Source of the DNA: JAEUKA01 sp035328405
Lineage (GTDB): Bacteria > Myxococcota_A > Polyangia > Palsa-1104 > JAEUJZ01
NCBI GenBank assembly: GCA_035328405.1
Contig: DAOLIT010000016.1
Coordinates: 1-64,000, forward strand
Length of the DNA stretch: 64,000 nt
Direction of reading: 5' to 3'
Positions 34,359 to 44,044 of the stretch are shown here, in pieces (the stretch's first letter is position 1; each line of letters starts with the position of its first letter). Both the position numbers and the translations under genes were made by a program. The notes beneath the pieces are model-generated. The model saw only the letters and a list, made by a program, of their open reading frames with translations, had not been told where the DNA came from and ran no database searches.

Positions 34359-34694
34359 ATGACCTCGCGAAACGCATTGCTCTCGGTCGCGCTTCTTGCT
34401 TCGTGTCACACCTACACCGACGCCGGTATCGAAACAGTGCGAAAAAACGAGCCCGATTTTCGCCTCTGTCTCCAGGAAGCCGCGTCGCGCAATCCCAACG
34501 TGCGCGGCACGCTGGAGCTTTCCTTTGAAATCGGCGGCAAAGGCGACGTGCTTTCGCTCAAGCCCACCGCAGACGACTTTCGCGACGCTGCGTTTACGAC
34601 GTGCGCCCTCGCCAAAGCCAAGGCGTGGACTTTTCCGCCTCCCAAAAACGGAAAAACCGCCCGCTTTTCCTACAAATTCAGCCTGAATCGCTAA
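34359..34694 (+). CDS. small AgmX/PglI-like lipoprotein
   Basis: A 111-residue lipoprotein with lipobox LLASC (Cys 16). The mature part has the compact pattern of the AgmX/PglI C-terminal domain: C-LQEA...NVRGTLELSFEIGGKGDV...C-ALAKAKAWTFPPP...YKFSL, with two cysteines in register. Related TonB-C-like modules occur in myxobacterial motility and envelope proteins. Short length means the domain stands alone. ATG at 34359 chosen because it gives the signal peptide. It lies 34 bp after the FTR1 gene and 13 bp before xseB. Confidence 0.72.
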   Translation: MTSRNALLSVALLASCHTYTDAGIETVRKNEPDFRLCLQEAASRNPNVRGTLELSFEIGGKGDVLSLKPTADDFRDAAFTTCALAKAKAWTFPPPKNGKTARFSYKFSLNR

Positions 34695-34707
34695 CTTTGG
34701 AAACCTC

Positions 34708-34992
34708 ATGCCCGAAGAACAGACCGCGCCCCCAACCAAAGACGACCGCGAACCCGGTTTTGAACAGGTGCTTGATCGCTTGCATCGCATCGTCACGCGA
34801 ATCGAGCAAGGCAACCTCCCCCTAGAACAAGCACTGTCCCTGTTCGAGGAAGGCGTTCGCCTCTCCCGCCGTGGCAACGCCATCCTTGATGCCACAGAAC
34901 AGCGCATTGAGCTTCTGGTTCGCAACGAGGACGGTTCAGAAACCCGCTCCCCTCTTCCTCCTCCCCCACATTCCCAAACACCGAACCCCTAA
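34708..34992 (+). CDS. xseB: exodeoxyribonuclease VII small subunit
   Basis: A 94-residue protein; residues 18-75 match XseB (FEQVLDRLHRIVTRIEQG, LPLEQALSLFEEGVRL, ILDATEQRIELL), which forms the helical wrap around the XseA catalytic subunit in the enzyme that degrades single-stranded DNA. The C-terminal 20 residues are Pro-rich and disordered. xseA is not in this window, and the usual neighbour ispA is 24 kb away. The gene ends 4 bp before the convergent serA stop. Confidence 0.9.
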   Translation: MPEEQTAPPTKDDREPGFEQVLDRLHRIVTRIEQGNLPLEQALSLFEEGVRLSRRGNAILDATEQRIELLVRNEDGSETRSPLPPPPHSQTPNP

Positions 34993-34996
34993 GCGC

Positions 34997-36244
34997 CTAA
35001 ACCATTCGCGTGCGAATGCTCGTCGGGAGGCTCTGGATTTTCTCACACACTTCCCGCGCGACATTCTGATCCAAATCCATGATGAGATATCCAATTCGCT
35101 CGTCGGTGGACAGAATTTGGCTGTGGATGTTGGCCCGGTGTTCCGAAACCACGCGATTCACTTCCGAAAGCACGCCCGGCACGTTGTGGTGAATGTGTAT
35201 GATGCGATACGTGCCAGCGACGGCGGCAAGTTCGACCTGGGGGAAATTCACGGCACCCTGCGTCGCCCCCGAAACCACATACCTGCAAAGACTCTGCGCC
35301 ACTTCCCTTCCGATGCTGGCCTGCGCTTCTTGCGTCGAACCCCCAATGTGCGGCGTCAAAATGACGTTCCTCAAACCGCAAATCTCCGACACAAATTTGT
35401 TGGTGTTTTCTTCGGGTTCCTCGGGAAACACATCAATCGCCGCACCCGCCAAAGGCCCTTCTCGAAGTGCCTTCGCCAGATCTGGAATCCGCACAACCGA
35501 ACCCCGACTCGCGTTGAGCAGATAACTTCCCTTTTTCATCATCCCAAATTCGCGTTCGCCGATCATCCATTGCGTTTGTGGCGTCGCTGGTACATGCAGC
35601 GTCACAAAATCCGCCGTTCGCAAAAGTTGCGAAAGTTCCTCGACCGGCTGGCTGTTCCCGATGGCAAGTTTCTGCACGATGTCAAAGAAAACGACGTGCA
35701 TTCCCAAAGACTCCGCCAACACCGACACCTGCGAACCGATGTGACCGTACCCCACAATCCCCAGCGTTTTGCCTCGGACTTCAAAACAGTTCTCAGCCAC
35801 CTTTCGCCACGTTCCCGTGTGCATTTCGCGAACCCGGTCGCCCAGTTGCCGACTGAGCGCAATGATCTCGGCAACAATCAACTCAGCGACGGAGCGCGTG
35901 TTTGAAAACGGCGCATTCCACACCGGAATCCCCAGGCCGTTGGCCGCATTCAAATCAACTTGGTTCGTTCCGATGCAAAAACACCCTATCGCCAGCACAT
36001 CCTTCGACGCACGCAGCACGTCCGCCGTGAGTTTCGTCTTGCTGCGAATCCCAAGAATCTGCACGCCGGCCAACTGCTCTGTCAGTGCCGGCGGAGACAG
36101 CGCCTTGGGCAACAAATCGACCGAAAAGCCGGCCCGCACAAACGTGTCGATGGCCGTCTGATGAATGTTCTCGAGCAGCAGCACTTTGGGCACTTGTGCC
36201 AGTCCCAGTCTTTGAAAAGCGAGCGAATCGTGGGTTTTTGTCAT
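34997..36244 (-). CDS. serA: D-3-phosphoglycerate dehydrogenase
   Basis: A 415-residue enzyme that oxidises 3-phosphoglycerate with NAD+ in the first step of serine synthesis. It resembles the E. coli SerA type: AIGCFCIGTNQVDL, APFSNTRSVAELI, the Rossmann motif GIVGYGHIGSQ, LNASRGSVV, GAAIDVFPEEP, LTPHIGGSTQEAQ with the catalytic His, and a C-terminal ACT domain (IIHIHHNVPGVL) that normally gives serine feedback inhibition. The ATG at 36244 aligns with E. coli SerA; an ATG at 36292 with GAGG upstream is possible but leaves only 8 bp to the divergent gene start. A TATAGA element at 36263-36268 on the minus strand would fit the shorter start. Confidence 0.93.
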   Translation of the reverse strand: MTKTHDSLAFQRLGLAQVPKVLLLENIHQTAIDTFVRAGFSVDLLPKALSPPALTEQLAGVQILGIRSKTKLTADVLRASKDVLAIGCFCIGTNQVDLNAANGLGIPVWNAPFSNTRSVAELIVAEIIALSRQLGDRVREMHTGTWRKVAENCFEVRGKTLGIVGYGHIGSQVSVLAESLGMHVVFFDIVQKLAIGNSQPVEELSQLLRTADFVTLHVPATPQTQWMIGEREFGMMKKGSYLLNASRGSVVRIPDLAKALREGPLAGAAIDVFPEEPEENTNKFVSEICGLRNVILTPHIGGSTQEAQASIGREVAQSLCRYVVSGATQGAVNFPQVELAAVAGTYRIIHIHHNVPGVLSEVNRVVSEHRANIHSQILSTDERIGYLIMDLDQNVAREVCEKIQSLPTSIRTRMV

Positions 36245-36300
36245 GGGTTTGCTTTTTTCGTGTCTATACAAATCGAGCGTTTTTTTGCACATTCTGCCTC

Positions 36301-37329
36301 ATGCGTAAAACGTCGTTTGCGGTGTTTTCTCGTTTGGCCGTGTCTGGCTTGCTGGCTTGTGCGTGTTTGTCTTCCTGCGACGACCCAGACCCCGACCCCT
36401 TTGACGCAGGCGTCGATGCCAGCGTGGATGCTTCTACCGACGACTTGAGCGAAGCCGTCGATCTCGTCGGTAACACATCGGACCTTGCGCATCGAAAAGA
36501 CTACGTGACGTTTGTGGCCATAGGAGACACCGGCAAAGGCAACTCAGGCCAGAAAATGGTGGCCGACGCGGTTGCCAACAAATGCAAAAAAGATGGCTGC
36601 GATTTCATCCAATTGCTCGGCGACAACATATACGACAGTGGTGTTTCGAGTGTCACTGACCCACAATGGCAAACCAAATTTGAAATCCCATACAAAGACA
36701 TTGCTTTGCCATTTTATGCAGCACTTGGAAACCACGATTACGGTGCAAACGGAGCAGGGACAGATTTTGGCAAGGCGAAGTGGGAGATCCTATATACCGC
36801 AGCCTCGACCAAATGGAAAATGCCAGCCAACCATTATCGATTCCAAGTCGAGCACGCCGATTTCTTCGTCTTAGACACGAATCTTATGATGTTTGGGAAG
36901 GAACTCGACACGCAGAAAACCTCGCTCGAAGGCTGGCTGAAAGACTCTGGCACAAAATGGAAATTTGCGTTCGGACACCATCCGCTAAAATCCAATGGCC
37001 CACATGGGAATGCAGGCATGTATGATGGCGTGCCACTGCTCGGCAACCACATCAAGAACTTCTTTGAGGCCAATGTCTGCGGAAAAGTCCACTTTTACTT
37101 CTCAGGCCACGATCACAGCCGACAGTATTTGACTGAAACCTGCTCTGGAACCGGTCTTATCGTTTCAGGTGCCGGTGCTTCCACGACAGAACTAAAAGGC
37201 AAAAACCTGTTCCATTTTCAAATGAGTGCACTCGGTTTTGTATATGTCGTACTGGACGGAAACACCATGCGCTTTCAGTTCTATGACGCCAGTGGAAAAC
37301 TCGAAGACTCCTACTCGAAAAGCAAGTAA
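36301..37329 (+). CDS. metallophosphoesterase lipoprotein, purple-acid-phosphatase-like
   Basis: A 342-residue exported protein. Signal peptide ends at LLAC (20) or LSSC (26); the latter is followed by an Asp-rich linker (DDPDPDPFDAG). The calcineurin-like metal motifs are complete: AIGDTGKG, LGDNIYDSG, ALGNHDYG, FGHHPLKSNGPHG and SGHDHSRQY, close to tartrate-resistant acid phosphatases. It would hydrolyse phosphate esters at the cell surface or in the periplasm. From about 36580 onward the DNA is AT-richer than neighbours. No ribosome site is seen before the ATG. It converges on the O-antigen-ligase gene with a 14-bp gap. Confidence 0.85.
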   Translation: MRKTSFAVFSRLAVSGLLACACLSSCDDPDPDPFDAGVDASVDASTDDLSEAVDLVGNTSDLAHRKDYVTFVAIGDTGKGNSGQKMVADAVANKCKKDGCDFIQLLGDNIYDSGVSSVTDPQWQTKFEIPYKDIALPFYAALGNHDYGANGAGTDFGKAKWEILYTAASTKWKMPANHYRFQVEHADFFVLDTNLMMFGKELDTQKTSLEGWLKDSGTKWKFAFGHHPLKSNGPHGNAGMYDGVPLLGNHIKNFFEANVCGKVHFYFSGHDHSRQYLTETCSGTGLIVSGAGASTTELKGKNLFHFQMSALGFVYVVLDGNTMRFQFYDASGKLEDSYSKSK

Positions 37330-37343
37330 CCAAACTCCACGAT

Positions 37344-39659
37344 CTATTGCAACAGCTCACGAGCCAGCGCCCGTTCATTTGCAGCGCGGTGGATGTTTCC
37401 TAACCGTTCTTCCACGTTGGCCGCTACTTCATGCAATCGCGCCAACAAATAACGCTCACTCGTGCTGGCCAGGCCGTCTGCGATCGCTTGTTTCGCTCGC
37501 TCCAATTGACCTAGGGCCAACAAGGTCTCTGCATGTGCAAGATAGAGTTCAGGCGCACGCTTTTTGCCAAGTGCTTCTTCTGAATATCGAAGAGCGGATT
37601 GTGCATTCCCGTGCCGGATGAGTACCCCAATCAATCCACTCAGCAACAAAGTGTCTTCTTCTGATTTTGAGGCCAAGATCGCCAAACACGCTTCCGATGC
37701 CTCTGGATCAGACAGGGCTAAGGACGATCGAGCGAACCAAATCCACGCACCTGCGATGCCCCGCCCTGCCAGCAACGCTGACACTTTTTGCAACAGCATA
37801 TGATCTTTCTGCAAATGTGTTCCAAGATATTCTAGAAAAGAAATGTGAACGATCTCACTATTTTGTAACGAATCAATCAATTCTTCTGGATTTTTCGTAC
37901 AGTTCACCAATCTATCAAATAGCCAGATCCGCTTTTCAGCATCGGCTCTTGAAATCATTGGCCCGAGCATCCACAAACCTTGCTTTTTATGCCCATGTTT
38001 ACAAAGCAATGTAGCAGCCGATGCGTTCGCCAGCATATCATTTTTATTTTGATTCAAGGCTCTGTTGATCCATAACATCGCTTGAGGATGGTCCTCAGAC
38101 ACAAGACGCGCTGCGACCAAAGCGGACAAGTAGGAATCGAGCGGATGGCGCTGCAAGCACTTTCTTGCCTCGTCAAGCAAGCTGTCCACAGACACCGCCG
38201 GATCTGCCGCAAGCTTTTTCAGAGTCTCTCCATCTTCCTCGTGGCTGGGAAACCGGTACCAAACCCAGATCGAGAAAAACATCACAAATACGCACAGTGG
38301 AGACATCCACAAACTTGAGAGAGATCGCAGAGGCTTTTGGACAACTGCAATCAAAACGATACTGAAAACCGCCAAGGCACCCGTCGATAAATTGAAGTCA
38401 AAGCAGTTGTGTATCGCCAATTGACACAGACAAACAAACGCAGCATATTTGATCAGTGACTTTTCCTGTTTTACTTCTTTCCACGACTGAAACATCGCCA
38501 GACAAACGATTCCGCAAAATAGAATTGTAACTGGAACACCGAAATCGAGAAACAGTTGGAGCCATTCGTTTTCTAAATGTGTAAATCGAACCTGCACGGC
38601 AATTGATTCTGGAACTTGGATTGCCGTTTCCATAGCTCCACGGCCAATTCCGAACCAAGCATGACCTTGAAACAGCGGCCATGCAGCGCGAATGATCGAA
38701 AACTTGCTTTCTTCTCCAACAATTCCTTGCTTTAGATCCAAAATTCGCGCCAAAAACGGACCGCCTAGATTCAATACAAACAACAACACAGACAATAAAA
38801 CCGCAGCGACCAAAAGGTAGATCCATTTTACTTTTTTTGTAAAATTCTCTTGTGCATTTACATATATAAATACACACAATTGACCAAAAATTCCGATCAA
38901 AATTCCAGCACGGGACAGAGTAGAAAACAGAGCAATATCAATCAATATAATTGAAATAGAAAGAAAAATTCTGAGAACCGGTTTCTCATCATTTGAGAGG
39001 TCAAGAAGAAGGCCCATGCACAATGTAGCTGATACGGACAAGAGTGCCGCCATGTGATTTGCATTTTGCAATACAGCAGGCCACATAGCGCGAGTTTGTC
39101 CAACCGTGGGGGCCAAGAACAGTGCAGGAAGTTTGATGCCGGTAGCAGACATCCAAGACAGAAGTGCGACAAGCAATCCTGTAAGGAATATCAAGAACAC
39201 CAGGCGGAGCGTATCGCCTTGTCTTGCTCGCAGAAGAGGAAGAAATCCCAGTAGGCATGAATAGGAGAGAAAACGAACAAGCTCATTTGTGGTTTCGGCT
39301 GGGTCGAGCGAGAATGCCAACCATTGTGCTGGATAAATTTGAATATCGCTTAGCACAAGACGCAAAGTTGGCTCAGCTTCAATGCCGAAAAATTGTCGTA
39401 ACGATGCCTGAAGCGGAATACACTGCAACGCCATTGCGCCGCAAAGCAACAAAAATGCGACCGAAAACCACGTAACAGGAATGCGTTTCCGCGATAGCGA
39501 TAATACAAATCCAATAAAAGCACATAGAAAGGCCAGACAAAGCGTCGCCGGTCGGGAAACTGTCCCGGACCAAAATACTGCCAAAAGAAGTATCGGCAAA
39601 CACAAGGCCGGGCGAGCAATCCGGCGGAAAAGCCGGGACATCATGGTTTGGAAATCCAT
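37344..39659 (-). CDS. O-antigen ligase-like membrane protein with TPR tail
   Basis: A 771-residue protein. The first 440 residues contain about ten to twelve hydrophobic helices and a Wzy_C/O-antigen-ligase block around LENEWLQLFLDFGVPVTI preceded by periplasmic loops. The C-terminal 300 residues are TPR-like helical pairs (AMLWINRALNQNKNDML, SALRYSEEALGKK, LYLAHAETLLALGQLERAKQAI). WaaL- or Wzy-type proteins with TPR tails join or polymerise surface glycans or glycosylate proteins; which one applies cannot be told. Base composition is much more AT-rich than the rest of the window, particularly 38400-39500. The ATG at 39659 lies 15 bp after the Ppx stop. Confidence 0.78.
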   Translation of the reverse strand: MDFQTMMSRLFRRIARPALCLPILLLAVFWSGTVSRPATLCLAFLCAFIGFVLSLSRKRIPVTWFSVAFLLLCGAMALQCIPLQASLRQFFGIEAEPTLRLVLSDIQIYPAQWLAFSLDPAETTNELVRFLSYSCLLGFLPLLRARQGDTLRLVFLIFLTGLLVALLSWMSATGIKLPALFLAPTVGQTRAMWPAVLQNANHMAALLSVSATLCMGLLLDLSNDEKPVLRIFLSISIILIDIALFSTLSRAGILIGIFGQLCVFIYVNAQENFTKKVKWIYLLVAAVLLSVLLFVLNLGGPFLARILDLKQGIVGEESKFSIIRAAWPLFQGHAWFGIGRGAMETAIQVPESIAVQVRFTHLENEWLQLFLDFGVPVTILFCGIVCLAMFQSWKEVKQEKSLIKYAAFVCLCQLAIHNCFDFNLSTGALAVFSIVLIAVVQKPLRSLSSLWMSPLCVFVMFFSIWVWYRFPSHEEDGETLKKLAADPAVSVDSLLDEARKCLQRHPLDSYLSALVAARLVSEDHPQAMLWINRALNQNKNDMLANASAATLLCKHGHKKQGLWMLGPMISRADAEKRIWLFDRLVNCTKNPEELIDSLQNSEIVHISFLEYLGTHLQKDHMLLQKVSALLAGRGIAGAWIWFARSSLALSDPEASEACLAILASKSEEDTLLLSGLIGVLIRHGNAQSALRYSEEALGKKRAPELYLAHAETLLALGQLERAKQAIADGLASTSERYLLARLHEVAANVEERLGNIHRAANERALARELLQ

Positions 39660-39674
39660 CAGCCCGCGTCAGTT

Positions 39675-41255
39675 TCAGTCGAAAGTTTCGCTAATAGTGG
39701 AGGCTGGCGTGACAGAAAATCGGGGTTTCCGCTTGAAGACCTCTTCCAAAAGATCGGCTTTGCGTCGGCTGGCCCACATCTCCAATTCCAAATCCGAGCC
39801 TTCTTTCGCAGTAAGAGACATTTCTATGCTTTTGCTCTCGATCCGAATTTGCAAGGATTGAATGGCTTGCCGGTTGGTTCGATCCAAACCATCCGCAACG
39901 CGCAGCAACGCTGCTAAGATGCGTATTTTTTGCTTGATAGGTTGCGGCAAATCGCAAAATCCCTCGTGGCCGTCTTTCGGCGTAGATTTTCGATGATAAC
40001 GAACGCAAAAACTCAAAATGCGTAATTCGATTTCGGAAAAACCGGGAAGCCCAACGTGGTCAATTAGATATTGCCCGTGTTTGTGATGTTTGGATTCCGC
40101 GATATGAAAGCCAATATCGTGAAGCAACGATGCGAATTCGAGAAGCTCTCCGTCTGAATTGGGAAGGTTGTGTAAAGGCCTAAGGCCACGGAACAAATCG
40201 AGGGCGAGGCGGGCGACATGTTTGGCGTGGGCTTCGCGGGCGGCAAATCGGCGCATCATGCTGACGACAGACCGTCGGCGAATGTCTGGAAATTCGTCGA
40301 AGAGCCGGAGATCAGGGCGATGTTTCTGGGCGTAGTCGTAGATCAATCCTTCGCGAAGTCCGGCCTCGCACAAAACGTACTCGTCGGCGTGAAAGACCTC
40401 GAGAAGCGAACGGACCAGCACGACGCCGGGCAAAATGGAATCGAACCGTCGAGGATCAAGGCCTGGCAAGCGTTGCCGTTCTTGCGAAGACAAGGAAAAC
40501 AACTTTTGCTCGAGAGCAAACACGTCGGAAAAAAGCACGCGCTTTCCACGCTCGGTTTTGTCTCGGCTTGTCGAACCTTCACCACGAGAAACCAGCGACG
40601 AGGCCAGTTCTCCCAGTGCGCGGCCCGTTCCCGCCGACACAGCGACGAAATCAAAGCCAATGCGCAAAATGGGTGCGGCAATGGCAGACAGTGCTTTCTG
40701 GCAGTGCTCGGCCAGTTGGGCTCGCTCGTCGGCAGATGGTGTTTCACTCGTGAAAAATGGCAGCAGCCGCAGCACGCCAAGCTTGAGGCTGCGCTGAAAG
40801 TAAAGTTCGCGGGCATCTCCAACGAGTACCTCGACGGAACCACCGCCGATGTCGAACAAAAGAACGCGGCGATTTCCAAGCGGCAGGACCGAGCGTGCCC
40901 CGATGTAGATGAGCCGGGCCTCTTCGTCGCCGGTAATCACATGTAGGCCGATGCCCACCTCGTCGCGCATGGCCCGGACAAATTCACCGCCGTTGAGCGC
41001 CTCGCGGGTGGCGCTTGTGGCGACGGCGAGGAGTGCATCGACGTGGTGGCTTTCGCACAGGAGGCGGAAGCCTTGGAGCGTATCTTTGGCACGCGCAAAT
41101 GCCTCGGGCGGGATGATTCCGGTTCGGAAAGTCGCGTCGCCGAGGCGCACCATGTCTTTTTGGCGATCGATGACCTCGACGTGCCCAAGTGCATTGAGCG
41201 CGCCGATCATGAGATGAAAGGAATTGGTGCCACAGTCAATGGCCGCGATTTTCAT
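39675..41255 (-). CDS. ppx: Ppx/GppA phosphatase with HD domain
   Basis: A 526-residue exopolyphosphatase/guanosine pentaphosphatase. The ASKHA domain begins AAIDCGTNSFHLMIG, with LAVATSATREA, LLFDIGGGSVEV and AVSAGTGRALGE in family order. From about residue 320 a C-terminal HD-type helical domain follows (FASLLHDIGFHI). It degrades polyphosphate or pppGpp, linking phosphate stress and stringent response; the present data do not decide which. ATG at 41255 starts four bases before the end of the upstream propeller gene (ATGA overlap), implying translational coupling. The last 500 bp are AT-richer than the rest. Confidence 0.9.
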   Translation of the reverse strand: MKIAAIDCGTNSFHLMIGALNALGHVEVIDRQKDMVRLGDATFRTGIIPPEAFARAKDTLQGFRLLCESHHVDALLAVATSATREALNGGEFVRAMRDEVGIGLHVITGDEEARLIYIGARSVLPLGNRRVLLFDIGGGSVEVLVGDARELYFQRSLKLGVLRLLPFFTSETPSADERAQLAEHCQKALSAIAAPILRIGFDFVAVSAGTGRALGELASSLVSRGEGSTSRDKTERGKRVLFSDVFALEQKLFSLSSQERQRLPGLDPRRFDSILPGVVLVRSLLEVFHADEYVLCEAGLREGLIYDYAQKHRPDLRLFDEFPDIRRRSVVSMMRRFAAREAHAKHVARLALDLFRGLRPLHNLPNSDGELLEFASLLHDIGFHIAESKHHKHGQYLIDHVGLPGFSEIELRILSFCVRYHRKSTPKDGHEGFCDLPQPIKQKIRILAALLRVADGLDRTNRQAIQSLQIRIESKSIEMSLTAKEGSDLELEMWASRRKADLLEEVFKRKPRFSVTPASTISETFD

Positions 41256-42289
41256 GCGCCCCGCTCCATGCTCATCCACATGTCGTGGAAAGGAGGCCAA
41301 TTTTGCGCCGCGCCCAAACATTGGGATTCGGACGATGAATCCGACGACGAATCCGACTGCGTGTCGTTATCGGCGTGGCTCGTTGCATCACCGCGTTTGA
41401 AAAACCGTCGAGGCAGCCCCGCTATCACAGCCAAATGAACGTCATTCCGAGGCGGCTCGCCCTCGCGAGGCTTGTCAGGCATGGCAAATGCGACGATGGC
41501 CTGTCCCTTTTTGTCCAAAGCGACTGCGGGCTCGTCGGCACCGTGTTTGCGGTCGAGCAAAATGGCCTGCCTCGGTTTGTCCGCGCAGGGCGGACACGCC
41601 AAAAGCAAAAGTTCGCTGTCTTGTTCGGCGGAGCGATGAGCAACGCACAACAATCCCGGCACGAGCGGCGCGGGGGAACTGCAACCGAAGGGAGATCTCT
41701 GCACGACCTGACCGCCCGACGCAGAAACTTCAAACACCGCGTCTCCGTCGCGAGTTTGGGCAGTCACAAACACGCTATCGCCAAACGGACTCCACACGGC
41801 CTGCAACAAGCGCGCATCCGGCTGGTCGGGAATTTCGTGCAGGAGCGCCTCCTTGTGGTCGCTTGTGCGGTCGTGTACCCACAAACGAAGTTGCGCGGCA
41901 CCTCCACCGTCGTCGGCCAGGAACGCAAGCTTGGTCCCATCGGGAGAAAACGTCGGCTCGCGATACAAGCGGCCATCGCCCCCGAGCAAACGCCTGGGCT
42001 CGGAATCGCCATCGGCCAGCGACCAAATTTCGCAAGTTGCACCAACGAGCCGGGTAAACGCCACCGTACCGTCACAAGAAATGCTTGCGCGGCCCGAAAC
42101 CGGCCCGGAAATCACGCGAGCAATTCGGCCTTTGCGATCGGTGAGCGCGAGATGGGCGTCTTGTCCATCCATCACCGTGTGAGCCACAAGCCTCGCGTCA
42201 GGAGACAGCGACGGAAGAAGGTGGTGTGACAATCCGGCAGTCAAACGGCGCAACTTGGCCAAGTGTATCTCTCGAAAATGACGTGTCAT
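41252..42289 (-). CDS. cytoplasmic PD40 beta-propeller protein
   Basis: A 345-residue protein made of TolB-like PD40 blades (SLSPDARLVAHTV, ISCDGTVAFTRL, TFSPDGTKLAFLA, WSPFGDSVFVTA). There is no signal peptide from the chosen ATG at 42289, which has AAAGGAAG about eight bases upstream; an in-frame extension to 42484 is not propeller-like. The C-terminus is Ser/Asp-rich (SDSSSDSSSES). The last four bases overlap the start of ppx, so both proteins are probably made together. Binding partner unknown. Confidence 0.78.
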   Translation of the reverse strand: MTRHFREIHLAKLRRLTAGLSHHLLPSLSPDARLVAHTVMDGQDAHLALTDRKGRIARVISGPVSGRASISCDGTVAFTRLVGATCEIWSLADGDSEPRRLLGGDGRLYREPTFSPDGTKLAFLADDGGGAAQLRLWVHDRTSDHKEALLHEIPDQPDARLLQAVWSPFGDSVFVTAQTRDGDAVFEVSASGGQVVQRSPFGCSSPAPLVPGLLCVAHRSAEQDSELLLLACPPCADKPRQAILLDRKHGADEPAVALDKKGQAIVAFAMPDKPREGEPPRNDVHLAVIAGLPRRFFKRGDATSHADNDTQSDSSSDSSSESQCLGAAQNWPPFHDMWMSMERGA

Positions 42290-42510
42290 GTTGGTGCTTC
42301 CTTTTGGCACAACGGAAAACTGGAAACGGAAAAACGGCGCAACACAAAAGACGAAACGCACAAATGGTATCGAGCCCCACGGCAACCCGGAAGCAAAACC
42401 CCGAATCATCGCCGCCAGAACCCAGCACGAACCCAGCGCGCAACCGAGCCCGGACTGCGCGGTGTGAGCAAGGCTTGACAGCACCTACAGAAGCTCACCA
42501 TGCTGCCGCC

Positions 42511-43947
42511 GTGTCTTCGGTCCCTTCAGCCTTTCCATCCGTCTATTTTGTAAGCCTCGGTTGTCCCAAAAATCGCGTGGACACCGAGGTCATGCTGGGC
42601 CTTTCTTCTCGGGCTGGCCATCGCTTGACCGAAAAACCCGACGAAGCGGATGTCATCGTTGTGAACACCTGCGGCTTCATCGGCGCTGCCAAAGAGGAAT
42701 CGGTGGACACAATCCTGGAAATGGCGGCGTACAAGAAAAGCGGTCGGTGTCAGCGGTTGGTGGTGACGGGTTGCTTGTCTCAACGATATCCGACGGAACT
42801 GCACCACGAAATTCCTGAAATCGATCACATCTTGGGTTCTGGCGAAGTGGATAAGATCGCTGAGGCCATCCACGGCAGCGTCGCTGTGATCGATGTGGGG
42901 AAAACGCCGCAGTATTTGTACGACCACGACACGCCGCGCCCGGCTTCCCAGGTCAGTTTTTCGCGATACGTCAAAATCGCCGAGGGCTGCGACAGGCCGT
43001 GCGGCTTTTGCATCATTCCGGCGCTGCGAGGTTCGCAACGCAGCCGCTCGATGGATTCGATCGAACAAGAGATTGCAACGCTGTCGCGACAGGGCACAGT
43101 CGAAATCAATCTCGTGGCGCAGGATTTGACGCTGTACGGCAAAGACCTACCGTCTCCTACTGAAGCGCCCGCCTCCCTGCCGAATCTGTTGCGGCGCATC
43201 GGACACAGAACGCCGAACGCTCCCGGCGCACTGCGTTGGGTTCGGCTGCACTATGCGTATCCAACTGCGGTCACCGATGAGCTGCTCAAAGTGATGGCTC
43301 AAAGCGAGCTGGTGGTGCCGTACCTGGATTGTCCGCTGCAACACATCGACGACAAAGTGCTCAAGCTGATGCGGCGCGGACATACGGAAAAAACGGTGCT
43401 GCGGTTGCTTGAAAGAACGCGGCGGCTTTTGCCGAATGTGTTTTTTCGGACGGCGTTCATCGTCGGCCACCCTGGCGAAAGCGAGGAGGCTTTTACGGCG
43501 CTGTGCCAGTTTGTGGAAGACGCCGAACTCGACCATGTTGGCGTGTTTCCCTATTCCCAAGAGGAAGGCACGCCGTCAGCGGAACTGCCGGATCAGGTGC
43601 CACCAAACGTCGCGCAACAAAGGCAGCGTGAGCTTTTGCGCATCCAGCGGCGCGTGGTCCAAAAAAAGCGGAAAAGCCTGCTGGGTCGCAGCTTGGAGGT
43701 GCTCGTGGAAGGCCCGTCCGAAGAAAGCGACTTTCTGTTGCAGGGCCGGCACAAAGGACAAGCGCCCGAAATAGACGGGCATGTCTATCTCACGCTCGGG
43801 GAAAGGAGCCCAGACGGACCGCTGCCCAAGGGCACGCTCGTGTCGGCTCAGATCGTGCGTGGCGCTGACTACGACCTTGTTGCGCAAGTGACGGGCATCG
43901 TCGAACCGGCTCCAGCATCGCTGCGAAAGCTGCGAATCGTCTCCTGA
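42511..43947 (+). CDS. rimO: ribosomal protein S12 methylthiotransferase
   Basis: RimO is a radical SAM enzyme with two Fe-S clusters that methylthiolates the Asp of ribosomal protein S12. The N-terminal UPF0004 domain starts YFVSLGCPKNRVDTE with VNTCGFI and VTGCLSQRY (three cluster ligands), the radical SAM site is CDRPCGFC, and a C-terminal TRAM domain follows (LLGRSLEVLVEGPS...). The SLGCPKN and AxxSxxxT features fit RimO rather than MiaB. The start is uncertain: GTG at 42511 gives a normal N-terminus, while an ATG at 42364 would add 49 residues of low complexity. It diverges from the propeller-ppx pair; I see no clear promoter in the gap. Confidence 0.9.
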   Translation: MSSVPSAFPSVYFVSLGCPKNRVDTEVMLGLSSRAGHRLTEKPDEADVIVVNTCGFIGAAKEESVDTILEMAAYKKSGRCQRLVVTGCLSQRYPTELHHEIPEIDHILGSGEVDKIAEAIHGSVAVIDVGKTPQYLYDHDTPRPASQVSFSRYVKIAEGCDRPCGFCIIPALRGSQRSRSMDSIEQEIATLSRQGTVEINLVAQDLTLYGKDLPSPTEAPASLPNLLRRIGHRTPNAPGALRWVRLHYAYPTAVTDELLKVMAQSELVVPYLDCPLQHIDDKVLKLMRRGHTEKTVLRLLERTRRLLPNVFFRTAFIVGHPGESEEAFTALCQFVEDAELDHVGVFPYSQEEGTPSAELPDQVPPNVAQQRQRELLRIQRRVVQKKRKSLLGRSLEVLVEGPSEESDFLLQGRHKGQAPEIDGHVYLTLGERSPDGPLPKGTLVSAQIVRGADYDLVAQVTGIVEPAPASLRKLRIVS

Positions 43948-44044
43948 GTCGCTTTCGGGCGCAGAAGAGGCGAGCCATCCCAGCGAAAGCCGCCGCACGG
44001 AGCGCCTCCGTCCCTCGTCGCCGCACCACCCGCAAGCCTTGTCC

